IMG/VR virus record: IMGVR_UViG_3300030328_002261
Location: 1-34,436 of that record
From: a virus
Reading direction: 5' to 3' (one strand)
Length of the DNA stretch: 34,436 bases
Shown here: positions 14,261-24,798 of the stretch, piece by piece
Numbering within the stretch: the first letter of the stretch is position 1
Layout: every line of letters starts with the position of its first letter
Translations under genes and position numbers: made by a program
The notes under the pieces: model-generated
What the model was told of the DNA's origin: nothing
Database searches by the model: none
What the model saw: the letters and a program-made list of their open reading frames with translations, nothing else

Positions 14261-17244
14261 TGCCAAGATTGCAAATTAGGAATTTCTCAGGTGGTTTAGT
14301 CACAAATCAATCTGAATTTGATATATCAGAAAATCAATATACTGCTTTTGAAAATGTAAGAAATAGAAAGCCAGGTCGTTTAGAAAAGTTTTTAAATGAT
14401 TCTGATTCTAGCGGTGGTATTACCAGTTTAACTGATGTTCAGACAGAATTAATTTTATATAGAACTGAAAAAAATGCAGCAGATGCTGATACATCTACTC
14501 GTTGGTGGGTGATGGGAAATGGCACTGTATTGCGTAGGCAAGATACAGCAGATGGTAGCGGTGGAACATTTACTGATATCACTACAGGGTGGTCTGGATC
14601 ACCTATATATGATTTTTTAGCTCATAACCAAATATTAAGAATATCTGATGGTAGTTTTACCAACACTACAAAATGGTTTGGTCATATTAAAAGAGATATT
14701 TTTGGGAAAAATATTTTATTAGGTGATACCGCAAGTGAGGACAGCACTCAAGTTCCAAGATTTACACCTGTTCATAATAGAATGACACTTAATGATTGGT
14801 ATGTAGTGAACGCAAAGCTGGAAGCTCCAACTGTTGTTAAAATGAATATGGCGCATGATGGTGAAATTACTTTAGCAGATTGTAGTTATAATAATAGTAC
14901 TTCTATTGCTACGGAAAACGACACACTTGATTTATCTCCTGGTATGGCGGTATCGGGTGACAATATTCCCTCTGGTGCATATATTACACAGATTACCGAT
15001 GATACCAACTTTGTCATTAGTGCTGCTACAACAGGTGGTGACTTAGATGAAAAAACATTAAAGTTTTCCACCTTAAACAATGATTCCGATGTTGGGTTAT
15101 TCGTGTATGAGCCTAGACATAAATATGATAGTGACGATTTAGAAAATGATGAACATAATGCTTGGGTAAACGCATTAGATAATGAAACATTTGATCCAGC
15201 AGATAGATGGGCAGTAACCTATCTTTATGATTATGTACAGGAATCTTCTTTATCATTAAATCGTGATGGTGAAATAGGAATTACTGGTTTTGAAGTTGAA
15301 AAAGGTTCAGATGAAGAATCAGATAGCACTGCAACCATAGGGGAGGCATTGACAGAAACGGAAGGCGATATTACCGTTTCAGATGGTTCATTATTTTCAA
15401 CATATACTTATATCAAGATTGATGAAGAAGTGATGTTTATTACCGCAATTAGTAGTAACACATTGTATGTTAGGCGCGGTCAGCTAAATTCTCAAGCAAA
15501 AGAACACGCTTCTGGAGCATCTATTTTCTATCGTAGCTCACCACAAAAAGGTAGAGCAGTCAATTTAGTCTTAAATAATATTTCAGCATCTGGTTATCAT
15601 AATCCTAGAATTACTGGGTTAAATATATATTGGCAACCAAAAGATGATGTAGACTGGTATTTAGTAGAAACAGTAGATATGAATAAAGGGTATTCGGAAA
15701 GTATTTTAGGTAATGTCCCCAATACTTTTGTTCTTGGTTCAAGTAACTTACTTCCCTTTTTTGGTTCTAATAGTTATAATAGTTATGCGTTAAAAAATTA
15801 TGGGTATTGGCTTCCATGTCCAAATCCTGTAGCAGCAGATGATGTTACAAAAGCATCCGATGGTAGCGCGCCACAGTTTAGTGCTAATACTAGTAGTTGG
15901 ACTGGAGCAAATAATGATTTTTCAAATTCAGGTTCAGGTGGAGTGACACTCGCAATTCTATCTCGAAAAGAAAGCGGTGATAGTACCAATTTAAGTACGC
16001 AATTTAATCGCATAGGTTCATATTATACGCGCTTTACTTCTATTAGTAATACTAATTCTAAGATTAATTTCAGGAAAAACAATAATATAAATCGTGTTCA
16101 AGCCACACATACTTCTACCTTTGCTAATGTTTCTAAGCAAAATCGTATTACCACACATACAGCGTTACAAGATAAAGTAACTACATGGTATATTCCTTTT
16201 GATGGTTTAAAATTAGCTACTTATAATTCCTTAACTGGTAGAGCTGCAAAAACAAAATTAGTAGAATTGAAATGGAACACATCTGCTGTTGTGAATAATA
16301 GAGCATATTATGCTGATATTGATACTTTAGATGAAAATGATCAAACTGCTAGAGAAAAGAACCAGGTTTATTTTACTGATCCCTATAAGTTAGATGAGGT
16401 ACTTCCTGGTAAATATTTTGATGTAGGAAGAAATGATGGCGATAATATTACTCGTATTTATGCTTATCGTAATAAGTTATTTGTTTTTAAACCTAATGAT
16501 ACTTACATCTATAATCAACGCCATCAATTAGAAAGGGTTTTTCAGGGCGTAGGCGCAGTACATAAGCACGCGGTCATTGAATCACCGCTTGGATTAATCT
16601 GTGCAAGTGAAGTAGGTGTATTTAGTGTAACCCCTACACAAACCAGAGAGCTTACCTTTAATATTAGATATACTTACCAGGCGTTAACCTTTGATCAAAC
16701 TGCTGTCGGATATAATGCTTTAGATAATGAGTTGTATGTCATGTATGATGCAGATGATTCCTCTATTTATGTAATGAATTTGGATAATGGAAGTTGGGTC
16801 AAGCGTACTATTGATGCGACTAATATTCGCACTAGAAGTAATTATGTATATGGTACAAATCTACGCGCTCAGTTTTTTAATGTTACTTCAGGAGCATCAA
16901 CAGTAAGGGTTGTAGGTACTGGATCTCAAAATACAGATAATCTAACAGTTACTACTAAGCGTTTTGATTTTGGTTCGCCAGAGTTACAAAAAAGATTTAA
17001 AAAAATTAATATCACTTATCAATCTGCTGCTGAATTAACGGTGACAATCTATGCAGGAGAATCAGGAACAGGCTCATCTGCAACGGAAACATTAACTTTT
17101 CCCGTTAAGTCTAGTATTGTAAATATTAGTAAAGCTATGCGTGCAGTGGGTAAGACTTTATCAGTAAAGATCACATCAGCAACAAGAGAATTAAAATTAG
17201 AATCTATTGATATTGATTATGATCTATTAGGGAGTAATCCATAA
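14260..17244 (+). CDS. Tail nozzle / tail tube protein (beta-propeller-like, 994 aa)
   Basis: Starts MPRLQIRNFSGGLVTNQSEF, the standard opening of podovirus nozzle proteins (P22 gp10 / T7 gp12 type). The C-terminal third has NKLFVFKPNDTYIYN, SPLGLICASEVGVFSVTP and DNELYVMYDADDSSIYVMN, repeats with a blade-like spacing as in these propeller proteins. It should form the distal tail tube through which DNA passes. At 994 residues it is larger than T7 gp12 (about 790) and P22 gp10 (about 470), with an insertion around residues 300-600 that may carry extra beta domains. Both ends are coupled to neighbours by TAATG overlaps. Confidence 0.75.
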   Translation: MPRLQIRNFSGGLVTNQSEFDISENQYTAFENVRNRKPGRLEKFLNDSDSSGGITSLTDVQTELILYRTEKNAADADTSTRWWVMGNGTVLRRQDTADGSGGTFTDITTGWSGSPIYDFLAHNQILRISDGSFTNTTKWFGHIKRDIFGKNILLGDTASEDSTQVPRFTPVHNRMTLNDWYVVNAKLEAPTVVKMNMAHDGEITLADCSYNNSTSIATENDTLDLSPGMAVSGDNIPSGAYITQITDDTNFVISAATTGGDLDEKTLKFSTLNNDSDVGLFVYEPRHKYDSDDLENDEHNAWVNALDNETFDPADRWAVTYLYDYVQESSLSLNRDGEIGITGFEVEKGSDEESDSTATIGEALTETEGDITVSDGSLFSTYTYIKIDEEVMFITAISSNTLYVRRGQLNSQAKEHASGASIFYRSSPQKGRAVNLVLNNISASGYHNPRITGLNIYWQPKDDVDWYLVETVDMNKGYSESILGNVPNTFVLGSSNLLPFFGSNSYNSYALKNYGYWLPCPNPVAADDVTKASDGSAPQFSANTSSWTGANNDFSNSGSGGVTLAILSRKESGDSTNLSTQFNRIGSYYTRFTSISNTNSKINFRKNNNINRVQATHTSTFANVSKQNRITTHTALQDKVTTWYIPFDGLKLATYNSLTGRAAKTKLVELKWNTSAVVNNRAYYADIDTLDENDQTAREKNQVYFTDPYKLDEVLPGKYFDVGRNDGDNITRIYAYRNKLFVFKPNDTYIYNQRHQLERVFQGVGAVHKHAVIESPLGLICASEVGVFSVTPTQTRELTFNIRYTYQALTFDQTAVGYNALDNELYVMYDADDSSIYVMNLDNGSWVKRTIDATNIRTRSNYVYGTNLRAQFFNVTSGASTVRVVGTGSQNTDNLTVTTKRFDFGSPELQKRFKKINITYQSAAELTVTIYAGESGTGSSATETLTFPVKSSIVNISKAMRAVGKTLSVKITSATRELKLESIDIDYDLLGSNP

Positions 17245-18035
17245 TGTCTGATGTAACACAGGATTTACTTTTTACTGAACTGGAAACAAAACAAGATACC
17301 TTGTTACCATTAAAGCATGGATTGTATTCTAGTGGAGAAGGTAGCGATGGGGATATGTGTGTATGTATCAATAATGGAAAAAAGGTATTTGGAGTTAAGC
17401 TACAAGGAGAATGGAATTATACTGAATTAACTTTAGAATTTGATACAATAGACAAGAATGTTATACATGAAGAGATTAATAATGATTTTGTATCTTTATT
17501 AACGCGTTATTCAGCAAATATTACACGAATTTTAAATCGTAGAACTCCAAGAACATACACTTTTCCATTTTATGCTAGATCTTTTACCGATTCAGGTAGT
17601 GGAGATACATACATTGGTAGTGCAGTAATTGTTCCAGGTATTCAAGATCAATCTTTAATGGATAGAATTATTAGTGGGACAGCAACTGCTACTTTAGGTA
17701 ATCCTAATGCTTATTCGGTTGTCCCCTTTAGATGTAAATTAAAGACTGTTATTATTACCGCAAGGCATATTTCTCATAGTACAGATGATCGTAGTTCTAC
17801 CACTCTTGGATTAACAGGAAATGCTTATAATACCTCTTTATCTACTTTAGGTACTGACAATAAAACTTTAACAGCTACAGTTGCAGATATTTTTACGCGA
17901 TATAGTGACGAAAATTTTTCAAGTATTATTATTCCTCAATTTGGGCATTTCGATATGGTTATTGCTGTTAATAACCCTACAAATCGTAAAGTAGCATCAT
18001 TAAATGGAATTATGGTATTTGAAGAGGTAATATGA
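17244..18035 (+). CDS. Structural protein of unknown role (263 aa)
   Basis: ATG 17244 overlaps the nozzle stop (TAATG). N-terminal region (residues 1-90) has SDGDMCVCINNGKKVFGVKL, resembling an attachment domain. The rest is beta-rich and ends FGHFDMVIAVNNPTNRKVAS and LNGIMVFEEVI, typical of small virion fibre or decoration proteins. Its place right after the nozzle suggests a tail-associated role. No family assigned. Confidence 0.6.
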   Translation: MSDVTQDLLFTELETKQDTLLPLKHGLYSSGEGSDGDMCVCINNGKKVFGVKLQGEWNYTELTLEFDTIDKNVIHEEINNDFVSLLTRYSANITRILNRRTPRTYTFPFYARSFTDSGSGDTYIGSAVIVPGIQDQSLMDRIISGTATATLGNPNAYSVVPFRCKLKTVIITARHISHSTDDRSSTTLGLTGNAYNTSLSTLGTDNKTLTATVADIFTRYSDENFSSIIIPQFGHFDMVIAVNNPTNRKVASLNGIMVFEEVI

Positions 18036-18088
18036 AACTTAATAAAAATAAAGAGTTATATAACATTAAAGAGGTGAATTATGGGTAG
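18032..18088 (+). CDS. Possible 18-codon ORF between structural genes
   Basis: ATG 18032 overlaps the previous stop (ATGA). The frame reads MKLNKNKELYNIKEVNYG and ends at TAG 18086-18088 inside the next gene's start. It could be a coupling peptide that carries ribosomes to ATG 18081, or chance. Weak support. Confidence 0.25.
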   Translation: MKLNKNKELYNIKEVNYG

Positions 18089-18920
18089 ATATCAGGTAAG
18101 AGCCTGGAAAGCTAAAAATTTTATAGGACAAACATACACAACAAAATATGGTGTCATTGATACAGAAAATGGTAATATGGTTGTGGCAGAATATAGTACA
18201 AAAGGTAGAAGGCAACCAGAAGCTCTTGCTAGTGCGAATAATAAAGCTAGGGAATTAAATGCACTAGCTAGTCAGGGTATGGAAATAAATCCTGATAAAA
18301 CATTTTCTGCGACAGATGGCACAACTTATGCCACTGCTGAAGAAGCACAAGCTAGAAATGATGAAATTGAAGCTGAAAATCTTGAACTTGAGCGTAGAGA
18401 AGGTTTAGAAGCAAATGTTGCTAAGTTTGAAAAGCGTATTAAAGAAGCAGGAAGGGAGCGAGCTGAGTTAGCTGAAAATGTATCTGCTAGAAGGCAAGGA
18501 CAAATGCTAAGTAATCTTCAAAGAGCTATTTTAGGCACTGGTGGAGATCAGGCACAAATAGAAGCTATAGCACCACAACTGCAAGAGCAATCTGGTAGAA
18601 CATTACAAGATTTACTTGCAGGTAGTAAGGCAAGAACTCAGGAGCAGTTAGCTCAATTTGTTCCTACAGAAATTAGTGCTGAATATAACCAAGCCCAGCT
18701 TGCTGATGCTATGAGTCAGTTTTTAATGCAGTCAGAAGCAGATAAATCAAGAATACAATTAGATAGAGCAAGAACACAAGCAGAATTAGATTCTCAACCT
18801 GAGTGGTGGGAGGGTCTTTTAGGTCAAGGAGCAACATTACTTGGTACACTAGCAGTAAATGCTCTGGCAGGTGGTGGAGAATCAGGATCTGGAGGTATGG
18901 GTTCTGGAGGAGGATATTAA
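18081..18920 (+). CDS. Internal virion / ejection protein candidate (279 aa)
   Basis: AGAGGTG precedes ATG 18081. The middle of the protein is a long charged coiled coil (about residues 90-150, ELERREGLEANVAKFEKRIK) and an Ala/Gln-rich helix region. The end has an amphipathic-to-hydrophobic helix (LLGQGATLLGTLAVNALAGG) and a Gly/Ser tail. Such coiled-coil proteins with a C-terminal membrane-active helix, located between tail and giant internal-protein genes, are typical of podovirus ejection proteins that form a channel across the cell envelope. Function is inferred from layout. Confidence 0.65.
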   Translation: MGRYQVRAWKAKNFIGQTYTTKYGVIDTENGNMVVAEYSTKGRRQPEALASANNKARELNALASQGMEINPDKTFSATDGTTYATAEEAQARNDEIEAENLELERREGLEANVAKFEKRIKEAGRERAELAENVSARRQGQMLSNLQRAILGTGGDQAQIEAIAPQLQEQSGRTLQDLLAGSKARTQEQLAQFVPTEISAEYNQAQLADAMSQFLMQSEADKSRIQLDRARTQAELDSQPEWWEGLLGQGATLLGTLAVNALAGGGESGSGGMGSGGGY

Positions 18921-18921
18921 T

Positions 18922-19755
18922 ATGGCTTTCAAGTTTAAAGTAAAGAAAAGACCAAATATGGCAGAAGCTGTCGCGAGTGCATTTGCATTAGGTGCAGTGC
19001 AAGGTGGCACTACCGCTTTGCAAAATGCTATGAAAGAAAGGGAAGATAGAAAAAATAATAGTACAAAGGAATTAAACTCATTTAATAGTGTTATTGCTGG
19101 TTTACCTTCTACTGCAGAAAATCTATCAAAGATTATACCAATTAAAGCAGACATTGCTACAGGTAAAATTACCGCACGCAATGGTTTGGATATTTTAGGT
19201 TATGATTTAGACTATCAAACAACACAGCAAAAAAATGCTGAGATAAAAGCTAGAGAAGAAGCACTAGATCCAATGATTGAATCTGCTGAAAGAGGTGCGA
19301 TGGCAGCAAGGAAAGATATTGGTTTAACTACTCAGCCATTTAAAATGGAAAAAAAAGTAAGGACTAGAGAGGCTGAAAAGCGTTTAGGTTTACGAGGTGA
19401 GGCTACTCCACCATCTACTATAGAACAACAACAACTAAAAAACCTACAAAGATCTTTAATAGAATCAGCTAATCTTGCAGGAATGACATTCGATCAGTAT
19501 TTAGCTAGTAATGTAAATAATGTAGATGTCAAATTATATAAAGAAATGACTGGTAGTCAGTCTGTATCAGATGATGGAATGAGATTAACAGATACAGCTC
19601 GCATAGGAAGTAGGTCTATTACGCAACCTCAATTTAATACAACTCAAGCTGAATCAACTTCTCAACCTCAATCATTTGAAGGTACTAGAGCTGTAAATCC
19701 AAGTACAGGTGAAGTGTTAATATTACAAAATGGCAAATGGCAAACGGTAGAGTAG
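18922..19755 (+). CDS. Internal virion protein candidate (277 aa)
   Basis: ATG 18922 is chosen over an upstream in-frame start at 18859, because GGAGGAGGATATTAAT lies directly before it and the longer form would overlap the previous gene by 60 bases. The product begins MAFKFKVKKRPNMAEAVASA and is Ala/Lys-rich and helical. Its C-terminus contains FEGTRAVNPSTGEVLILQNG and ends KWQTVE. Overlaps the start of the 1570-aa gene by 19 bases. Likely a second ejection protein by position; no family recognised. Confidence 0.6.
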   Translation: MAFKFKVKKRPNMAEAVASAFALGAVQGGTTALQNAMKEREDRKNNSTKELNSFNSVIAGLPSTAENLSKIIPIKADIATGKITARNGLDILGYDLDYQTTQQKNAEIKAREEALDPMIESAERGAMAARKDIGLTTQPFKMEKKVRTREAEKRLGLRGEATPPSTIEQQQLKNLQRSLIESANLAGMTFDQYLASNVNNVDVKLYKEMTGSQSVSDDGMRLTDTARIGSRSITQPQFNTTQAESTSQPQSFEGTRAVNPSTGEVLILQNGKWQTVE

Positions 19756-22700
19756 GCTTACCACCATTACCAGAGGGTTTTGTTATAGAAGAAACTCCTA
19801 TGCCACCATTACCACCTGGCTTTGAGTTAGAATCTCCTAAACTAGAAACTGTTAAAGTTAGTGACCTTTTTCCAAAAGAAGATCAACCACCTGAAATTGA
19901 TGATAGTCAACCCTCATTACGAGCTGCCCCAGAACCAACAGTAGGGAAAAAGTTTAAAAACTTTATTCGTAATATTTTTGAGGATAAGACCGAAACCAAT
20001 GTAAAAGGTCAAATGATATATCAGATTAGTAAGGATACTGGAAGATCACTAAGAGATGTAGAAAAGAATTATGATTTACTAATTAGAGATCCAAAGATCA
20101 CTGGTATTCAACCCGATCCAAGCACTATAGAATCTATTGAAACTGCATTTTCTGCTGCAATACCCATTGCAGCTTTATCCAATCCTTTAACTCTATCTTT
20201 AAGTAATAGTGTATTATCAACATCATTAGGTGTAGCATCTTTTATGGCTTTAGATGAAGCAGAAAACGCTATCATTTCTGCTGTAACAGATGAGGAATAT
20301 GAATTAGGTGGTGGTAAGAACATTTCTGATCTACTTCCAGAGGATGCTACAAGAACCTCTAAAGAATTTGTTGAAATATTAGATTTAATCGGAAAGGGTA
20401 TGATTATTGGTGGTGTTCGTAATCGTACTAAAGGAGCTTTTGGTAGACTTTCTGAGCAGGTAACTAAAAAATACATAGATGAGTATAAACTACCTCAAGA
20501 TATTTATATGGATGCAGGCAAGGTAAGATCTGTGTTAAGAGGCGGTAGAAAAGATAGGTTTAGTCCTGAAGAAAAAGATTTACTATTGGATCTAAACTTA
20601 TCTGGATCACAGTATAGAAAAGCACTAAGCGATGGTGTAACAATAAGAGTACCCGCAGAAAAAGTAACTAAGTTAGTAGATAGGGCATGGTGGGGAAAGG
20701 TGAAAGAAACTTTTGGTAAACCCAAAGCTGGTATTGCAGATAGAGTAGTGACAACAGAAAGAGCAGGAGAGTTAACAGAAGCACCAAGAGGTTTACTTAC
20801 TGAAGGTAGACCTATAACACAGCCAAGAGTAAAGCCACCTAAAGTAGAAAAACCAAAGATACAAGCTCCAACTCCAAAAATATTATTAAAATATAAAGAA
20901 AACATTACTTTAGGTCGAAACACATTAAAAGAGTCAATAGAAACTACACGCGAAATATTTAGGGAAGATTTGGGAAACAGAGAAATAACAGAAGCTGAAA
21001 TAGTAAGAAGAGGTACAGAAAGTTATAATCTTGCCCAGAAAAGTTTAAAAGATTTTGAAAAAAACCCTTTAGTATACTTGGAAATAGATTTGAAATCTTT
21101 AAATAGTCTACAGTCTAAGGGTACAGCAGATTGGACTGAGGATATAATAAATGTCAAATCTTTAATTGCAGAGTTTAAAAAAACATCTACTAAGCAACCA
21201 AAACTCACTCAAAGAGAGTCGCAAGAATTATCAGAGTTAAAAGCAAATCTTAATACTACCTTTGAAAGACTTGCAGATCCCAATAGAACTAATACTCAGT
21301 TATTACAAGATCAGCGTTCAGCACAACGAATGATTAAACTAATACAGGATAAAGAACCAGAATTTCAAGCTCCTGAACTTCCATTTGAATCTGATATAAA
21401 AGATGTGGATGCTAGCAGTTTAAGACAAGCAAATATCGAAGCATCAGAAAGAGTACAGCATTTTAGCGATACTAAGGCAGCAAAAGAAAGAATAGAAGAT
21501 GTAGAGAGGGTTAGTAGAGCAGAGATCACTCAATTTTTACGAAATGCTTTCGATGTTACTATTCGAGGTAAGGCTACACATAGAATGAAAGGCGTAGCTG
21601 GGTTTTTTAGTCCTGTTACAAAGACAGTTAGATCAGCAATAACAGACGATATTTATGTTTTATCACATGAAGTAGCACACTTTATTGATAATAAAATATG
21701 GGGAAATCAGCCAAAACAAAGACCGCAATTTGCACCCTGGCAAAATGAATTAGGTAAACTGGACTATGATCCTACTAAACAAAGAACCAGTGAGGGTTTT
21801 GCAGAATTTATTAGGCATTTTGTAAGTACAGGAAAAGCAAAAGAATTAGCTCCAACTTTTTATGATTATTTTGTAGGAGATTTTGCTAGAGCTAACCCAA
21901 AGATTTATGAAGATATATTAAAATTAAGAGACTTGATGACTCGCTATAATAAACAGGGATCTGTTGAAAGAGTTAAGTCTCAAATAAATTTTGATGGTAA
22001 ACCGCCTAAAGAGCCAATAATGGAAAGATTAAAAGATGTAAACCTATGGTTAAAGAAAAGTTTTTTAGATGATATTGCATTTTTATCAGATATAATGAGG
22101 CAGGAGAAAATAAAAGATTTACCAGCAGATAAAGATCCATTACAATTATTGAGAGCATTTAAAGGAAAAGCTCGAAGTAAAGCTGAAATGGCAATTCGTT
22201 ATAATACAATAGATTATGTTGGTAGAGTAACTGGAAAAGGTTTAGTAGATGTATTGAAACCAGTATCTAAAAATAAAAAAGAGTTAGCTGATTTTATGGC
22301 ATACGCATACGCAAGAAGGGCATTATCAAGACCTGATATAGATGCAGGTATTGAGTTAACAGATGCTCAATTTGTTTTTGATAAGTATGATAGTAAAAAA
22401 TTTAGAGAAGCAAGTGATGAATTAAGTGGGTTTGCTGATCGTATTTTAGAATACTATGTAGACTCTCGCGCTATTAGTCCAGAAGCAAGAAACAGAATTA
22501 AAGAACTCAATCCTATTTATCTACCATTATATCGCTTTTTTTCAGATGAGCCAAGATTTAGATCAAGGGGAAGTAAAGTAAGTGGTGGGAAGCCAATAAA
22601 AGGATTAAAAGGTAGTGGTAGACAAATCTTAAATCCGATTGAAAGTATGATTAAATATGTTGAAAATATTTATTCTTCAGCAGATAAAGTAAGAGTTGCT

Positions 22701-24449
22701 ATTGCATTAAGAGATTTATCTGAGCAAAACATTCTTCCTGGAAAATTAATTGAAAAAGTCCCTCCTCCAATTCAAGCAACTACTATAAAAACAAAAGATT
22801 TAAACAAAAAGTTAGAAGCTAAAGGGTTAGGGATCTTTAGCATATTTGAAGACGAACCTGCTGCGATACCTGATGTAATGACAATGTTTTTAGCAAGCAA
22901 AAATTATTCTGGAAAAGAAAGCATTATCCCTATTTATGAAGGGGATCAAGTTTCGTTTTATGAAATAGATCCAAGATTATATTCTATGATTAAAAACTTA
23001 GATCATTATCAACTAGACCCTGTAACAGATTTTTTCTTCGGTAGACCTACAAGAGTTTTAAAATTAGGTGCTGTTGGTTTAAATGCGGGGTTTAGCTATA
23101 TAACAAACCCGATACGAGATTTAGTTGCGTATTCAATATTCACTAAAGATAAATTACCAAATCCAGCAGCTCCTATGTTTGCATTAGCAGCCGATCTTGG
23201 TCTTGGTACAAAGGCGGGTAAAGATGCTTCCAGAAGATTTAAAGCAATGGGCGGAGAGATGGCTACAGTCATGGGAAGGGATAGAGCTAGATACCGTAGG
23301 ATGGTTGTAGATGTTGAAAATCAAGCAGTGGGCGGAGTTACTGGAAATATAAAAAATGTTACACTACATCCAATAAATACCTTACGAAGAATTTTTGAAG
23401 TTCCAGAATTAGCTCCAAGAATAGCAGAATTTCAAAGTAGAATTAAATATTATGAAAAAATACATGGTAAAGATTCAGATGCAGCATATTTAGCAGCATT
23501 TAATGAAGCACAAGATATTACAATTAATTTTAGTAAAATGGGTGAAATTTCAAAAATCCTAAATCAGTTAATACCTTTTTTTAATCCTACATTGCAAGGT
23601 GGAGAAAAAATATATAGAGAGGCAAAAAGCAACCCAATGAAAGTAGTAGTGCGTGGGACAGCATTTATTACTACCGCAGCTATGTATTTCTGGAATCAGA
23701 ATAAAGATAAAGAATGGTATCAGAATTTACCACCTGAGTTAAAATATTCACATTTATACATAGACACTGGTGATTTTGGTGGTAGTGGAGATATCGTCAC
23801 ATTACCACTTCCACATGAAATGGGTACATTGTTTGGTGGATTGCCAATGGCATTTTGGGATGAAATGTATGAAATCAATAAAGAAGGCGTTAATGAAGCT
23901 ATGAAGTTGAGCTTAGAGCAGTTAAATCCTGGTATAACACCATCAGCTATTAAGCCATTTATGCTAGTAGCATCTAATAAAACTTGGTATGGTGCGCCTA
24001 TTGAAACAATGTCTGATCAAAGAAAAGAAATTCCATTTAGATATAATGATTATACAATGCCAATGGCAAAAGTATTAAGTAGATGGATATATGATAACAT
24101 AGGAGCGTATGAACACGCATCCCCTAAAAAAATTGAAGTATTTGCAAACGCAGCTACAGGTGGATTAACTAAAAATATTAATGATATTGTAACATTTAGC
24201 AATAAAGAAATAGAATCTAAAGCCGATATTCCAGCAGTAGGTAAATTATTTTTAAGAAAAGAACTTTATGAAAATAGACCTACACTTAATTTTGATAGAT
24301 TCAGGCTTTTACAGCAAAAAAAGGTCAGTAAAACCATTACTCCAGAACAACAAATTGAACTGCGTAAACTAGAAGCTGAGTATAAACAATATACTAGAAA
24401 TAGAAAACGCAGAGAATTACAAAAGGAAATGGAACAAAACACACCCTAA
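19737..24449 (+). CDS. Giant internal virion protein with metallopeptidase motif (1570 aa)
   Basis: The largest gene in the window. The N-terminus is Pro-rich (PPLPEGF and PPLPPGF repeats), followed by a hydrophobic segment near residues 130-170 (FSAAIPIAALSNPLTLSLSN). Around 644-648 lies HEVAH, inside VLSHEVAHFID, and 38 residues later SEGFAEF (Glu686 or Glu690) supplies a possible third ligand; this is the pattern of an HExxH zinc metallopeptidase. Residues of about 760-960 (DFMAYAYARRALSRPDI and similar) resemble the large polyvalent protein domains of phage and mobile-element ejected proteins (LPD38-like). The remainder is helical, like T7 gp16-type internal proteins. A protein injected with the DNA, perhaps cutting cell-wall or host proteins, is inferred. 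Confidence 0.7.
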   Translation: MANGRVGLPPLPEGFVIEETPMPPLPPGFELESPKLETVKVSDLFPKEDQPPEIDDSQPSLRAAPEPTVGKKFKNFIRNIFEDKTETNVKGQMIYQISKDTGRSLRDVEKNYDLLIRDPKITGIQPDPSTIESIETAFSAAIPIAALSNPLTLSLSNSVLSTSLGVASFMALDEAENAIISAVTDEEYELGGGKNISDLLPEDATRTSKEFVEILDLIGKGMIIGGVRNRTKGAFGRLSEQVTKKYIDEYKLPQDIYMDAGKVRSVLRGGRKDRFSPEEKDLLLDLNLSGSQYRKALSDGVTIRVPAEKVTKLVDRAWWGKVKETFGKPKAGIADRVVTTERAGELTEAPRGLLTEGRPITQPRVKPPKVEKPKIQAPTPKILLKYKENITLGRNTLKESIETTREIFREDLGNREITEAEIVRRGTESYNLAQKSLKDFEKNPLVYLEIDLKSLNSLQSKGTADWTEDIINVKSLIAEFKKTSTKQPKLTQRESQELSELKANLNTTFERLADPNRTNTQLLQDQRSAQRMIKLIQDKEPEFQAPELPFESDIKDVDASSLRQANIEASERVQHFSDTKAAKERIEDVERVSRAEITQFLRNAFDVTIRGKATHRMKGVAGFFSPVTKTVRSAITDDIYVLSHEVAHFIDNKIWGNQPKQRPQFAPWQNELGKLDYDPTKQRTSEGFAEFIRHFVSTGKAKELAPTFYDYFVGDFARANPKIYEDILKLRDLMTRYNKQGSVERVKSQINFDGKPPKEPIMERLKDVNLWLKKSFLDDIAFLSDIMRQEKIKDLPADKDPLQLLRAFKGKARSKAEMAIRYNTIDYVGRVTGKGLVDVLKPVSKNKKELADFMAYAYARRALSRPDIDAGIELTDAQFVFDKYDSKKFREASDELSGFADRILEYYVDSRAISPEARNRIKELNPIYLPLYRFFSDEPRFRSRGSKVSGGKPIKGLKGSGRQILNPIESMIKYVENIYSSADKVRVAIALRDLSEQNILPGKLIEKVPPPIQATTIKTKDLNKKLEAKGLGIFSIFEDEPAAIPDVMTMFLASKNYSGKESIIPIYEGDQVSFYEIDPRLYSMIKNLDHYQLDPVTDFFFGRPTRVLKLGAVGLNAGFSYITNPIRDLVAYSIFTKDKLPNPAAPMFALAADLGLGTKAGKDASRRFKAMGGEMATVMGRDRARYRRMVVDVENQAVGGVTGNIKNVTLHPINTLRRIFEVPELAPRIAEFQSRIKYYEKIHGKDSDAAYLAAFNEAQDITINFSKMGEISKILNQLIPFFNPTLQGGEKIYREAKSNPMKVVVRGTAFITTAAMYFWNQNKDKEWYQNLPPELKYSHLYIDTGDFGGSGDIVTLPLPHEMGTLFGGLPMAFWDEMYEINKEGVNEAMKLSLEQLNPGITPSAIKPFMLVASNKTWYGAPIETMSDQRKEIPFRYNDYTMPMAKVLSRWIYDNIGAYEHASPKKIEVFANAATGGLTKNINDIVTFSNKEIESKADIPAVGKLFLRKELYENRPTLNFDRFRLLQQKKVSKTITPEQQIELRKLEAEYKQYTRNRKRRELQKEMEQNTP

Positions 24450-24531
24450 CTCGTTAATATTATTGAACTAACAGCTCGGTCATGCTTACCATAGGCTTAG
24501 AGCGTTGCAAACATTAAATAGCGAGGGAAAT

Positions 24532-24798
24532 ATGGGTACATACCGCGACTTTACAGTACAACAGGCAGTCACTCCAGGTGCATCTGCGGTTAACATTACC
24601 AACACTAATACTACAAACGATGAATGTCGTGCTGTATATGTTGGTGCTTCTGGAAATTATAAATTTTATATAAATGGTGCTTGGGTACAGTTTAATGGTA
24701 CAAATGCAGGATCAATATTACCGATTAGAGCCACAGGCGCGGTAGATGCTGCTGATGATTCAGCACCAGGTTCAAACGAAATTATTTTTATTTACTAA
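24532..24798 (+). CDS. Spike base-like small virion protein (88 aa)
   Basis: The longer frame starts at TTG 24505, but ATG 24532 after AGCGAGGGAAAT is the likely start. The product starts MGTYRDFTVQQAVTPGASAV, then CRAVYVGASGNYKFY, and ends in APGSNEIIFIY. This follows the pattern of small proteins annotated as spike base proteins in some phages and gene transfer agents (value-at-location, Gly-rich turns, terminal beta strand). It sits just before the tail fibre gene, as expected. Family match is from memory and moderate. Confidence 0.55.
   Translation: MGTYRDFTVQQAVTPGASAVNITNTNTTNDECRAVYVGASGNYKFYINGAWVQFNGTNAGSILPIRATGAVDAADDSAPGSNEIIFIY

Noticed and set aside
18859-18921. Upstream start for the 277-aa internal protein
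   Set aside because: It would overlap the previous gene by about 60 bases, while a strong GGAGGA site directly precedes ATG 18922.
20108-20923. Opposite-strand frames of 122 and 139 codons under the 1570-aa gene
   Set aside because: They lie fully inside a strongly supported gene on the other strand, have no ribosome sites, and show the composition of an antisense shadow.
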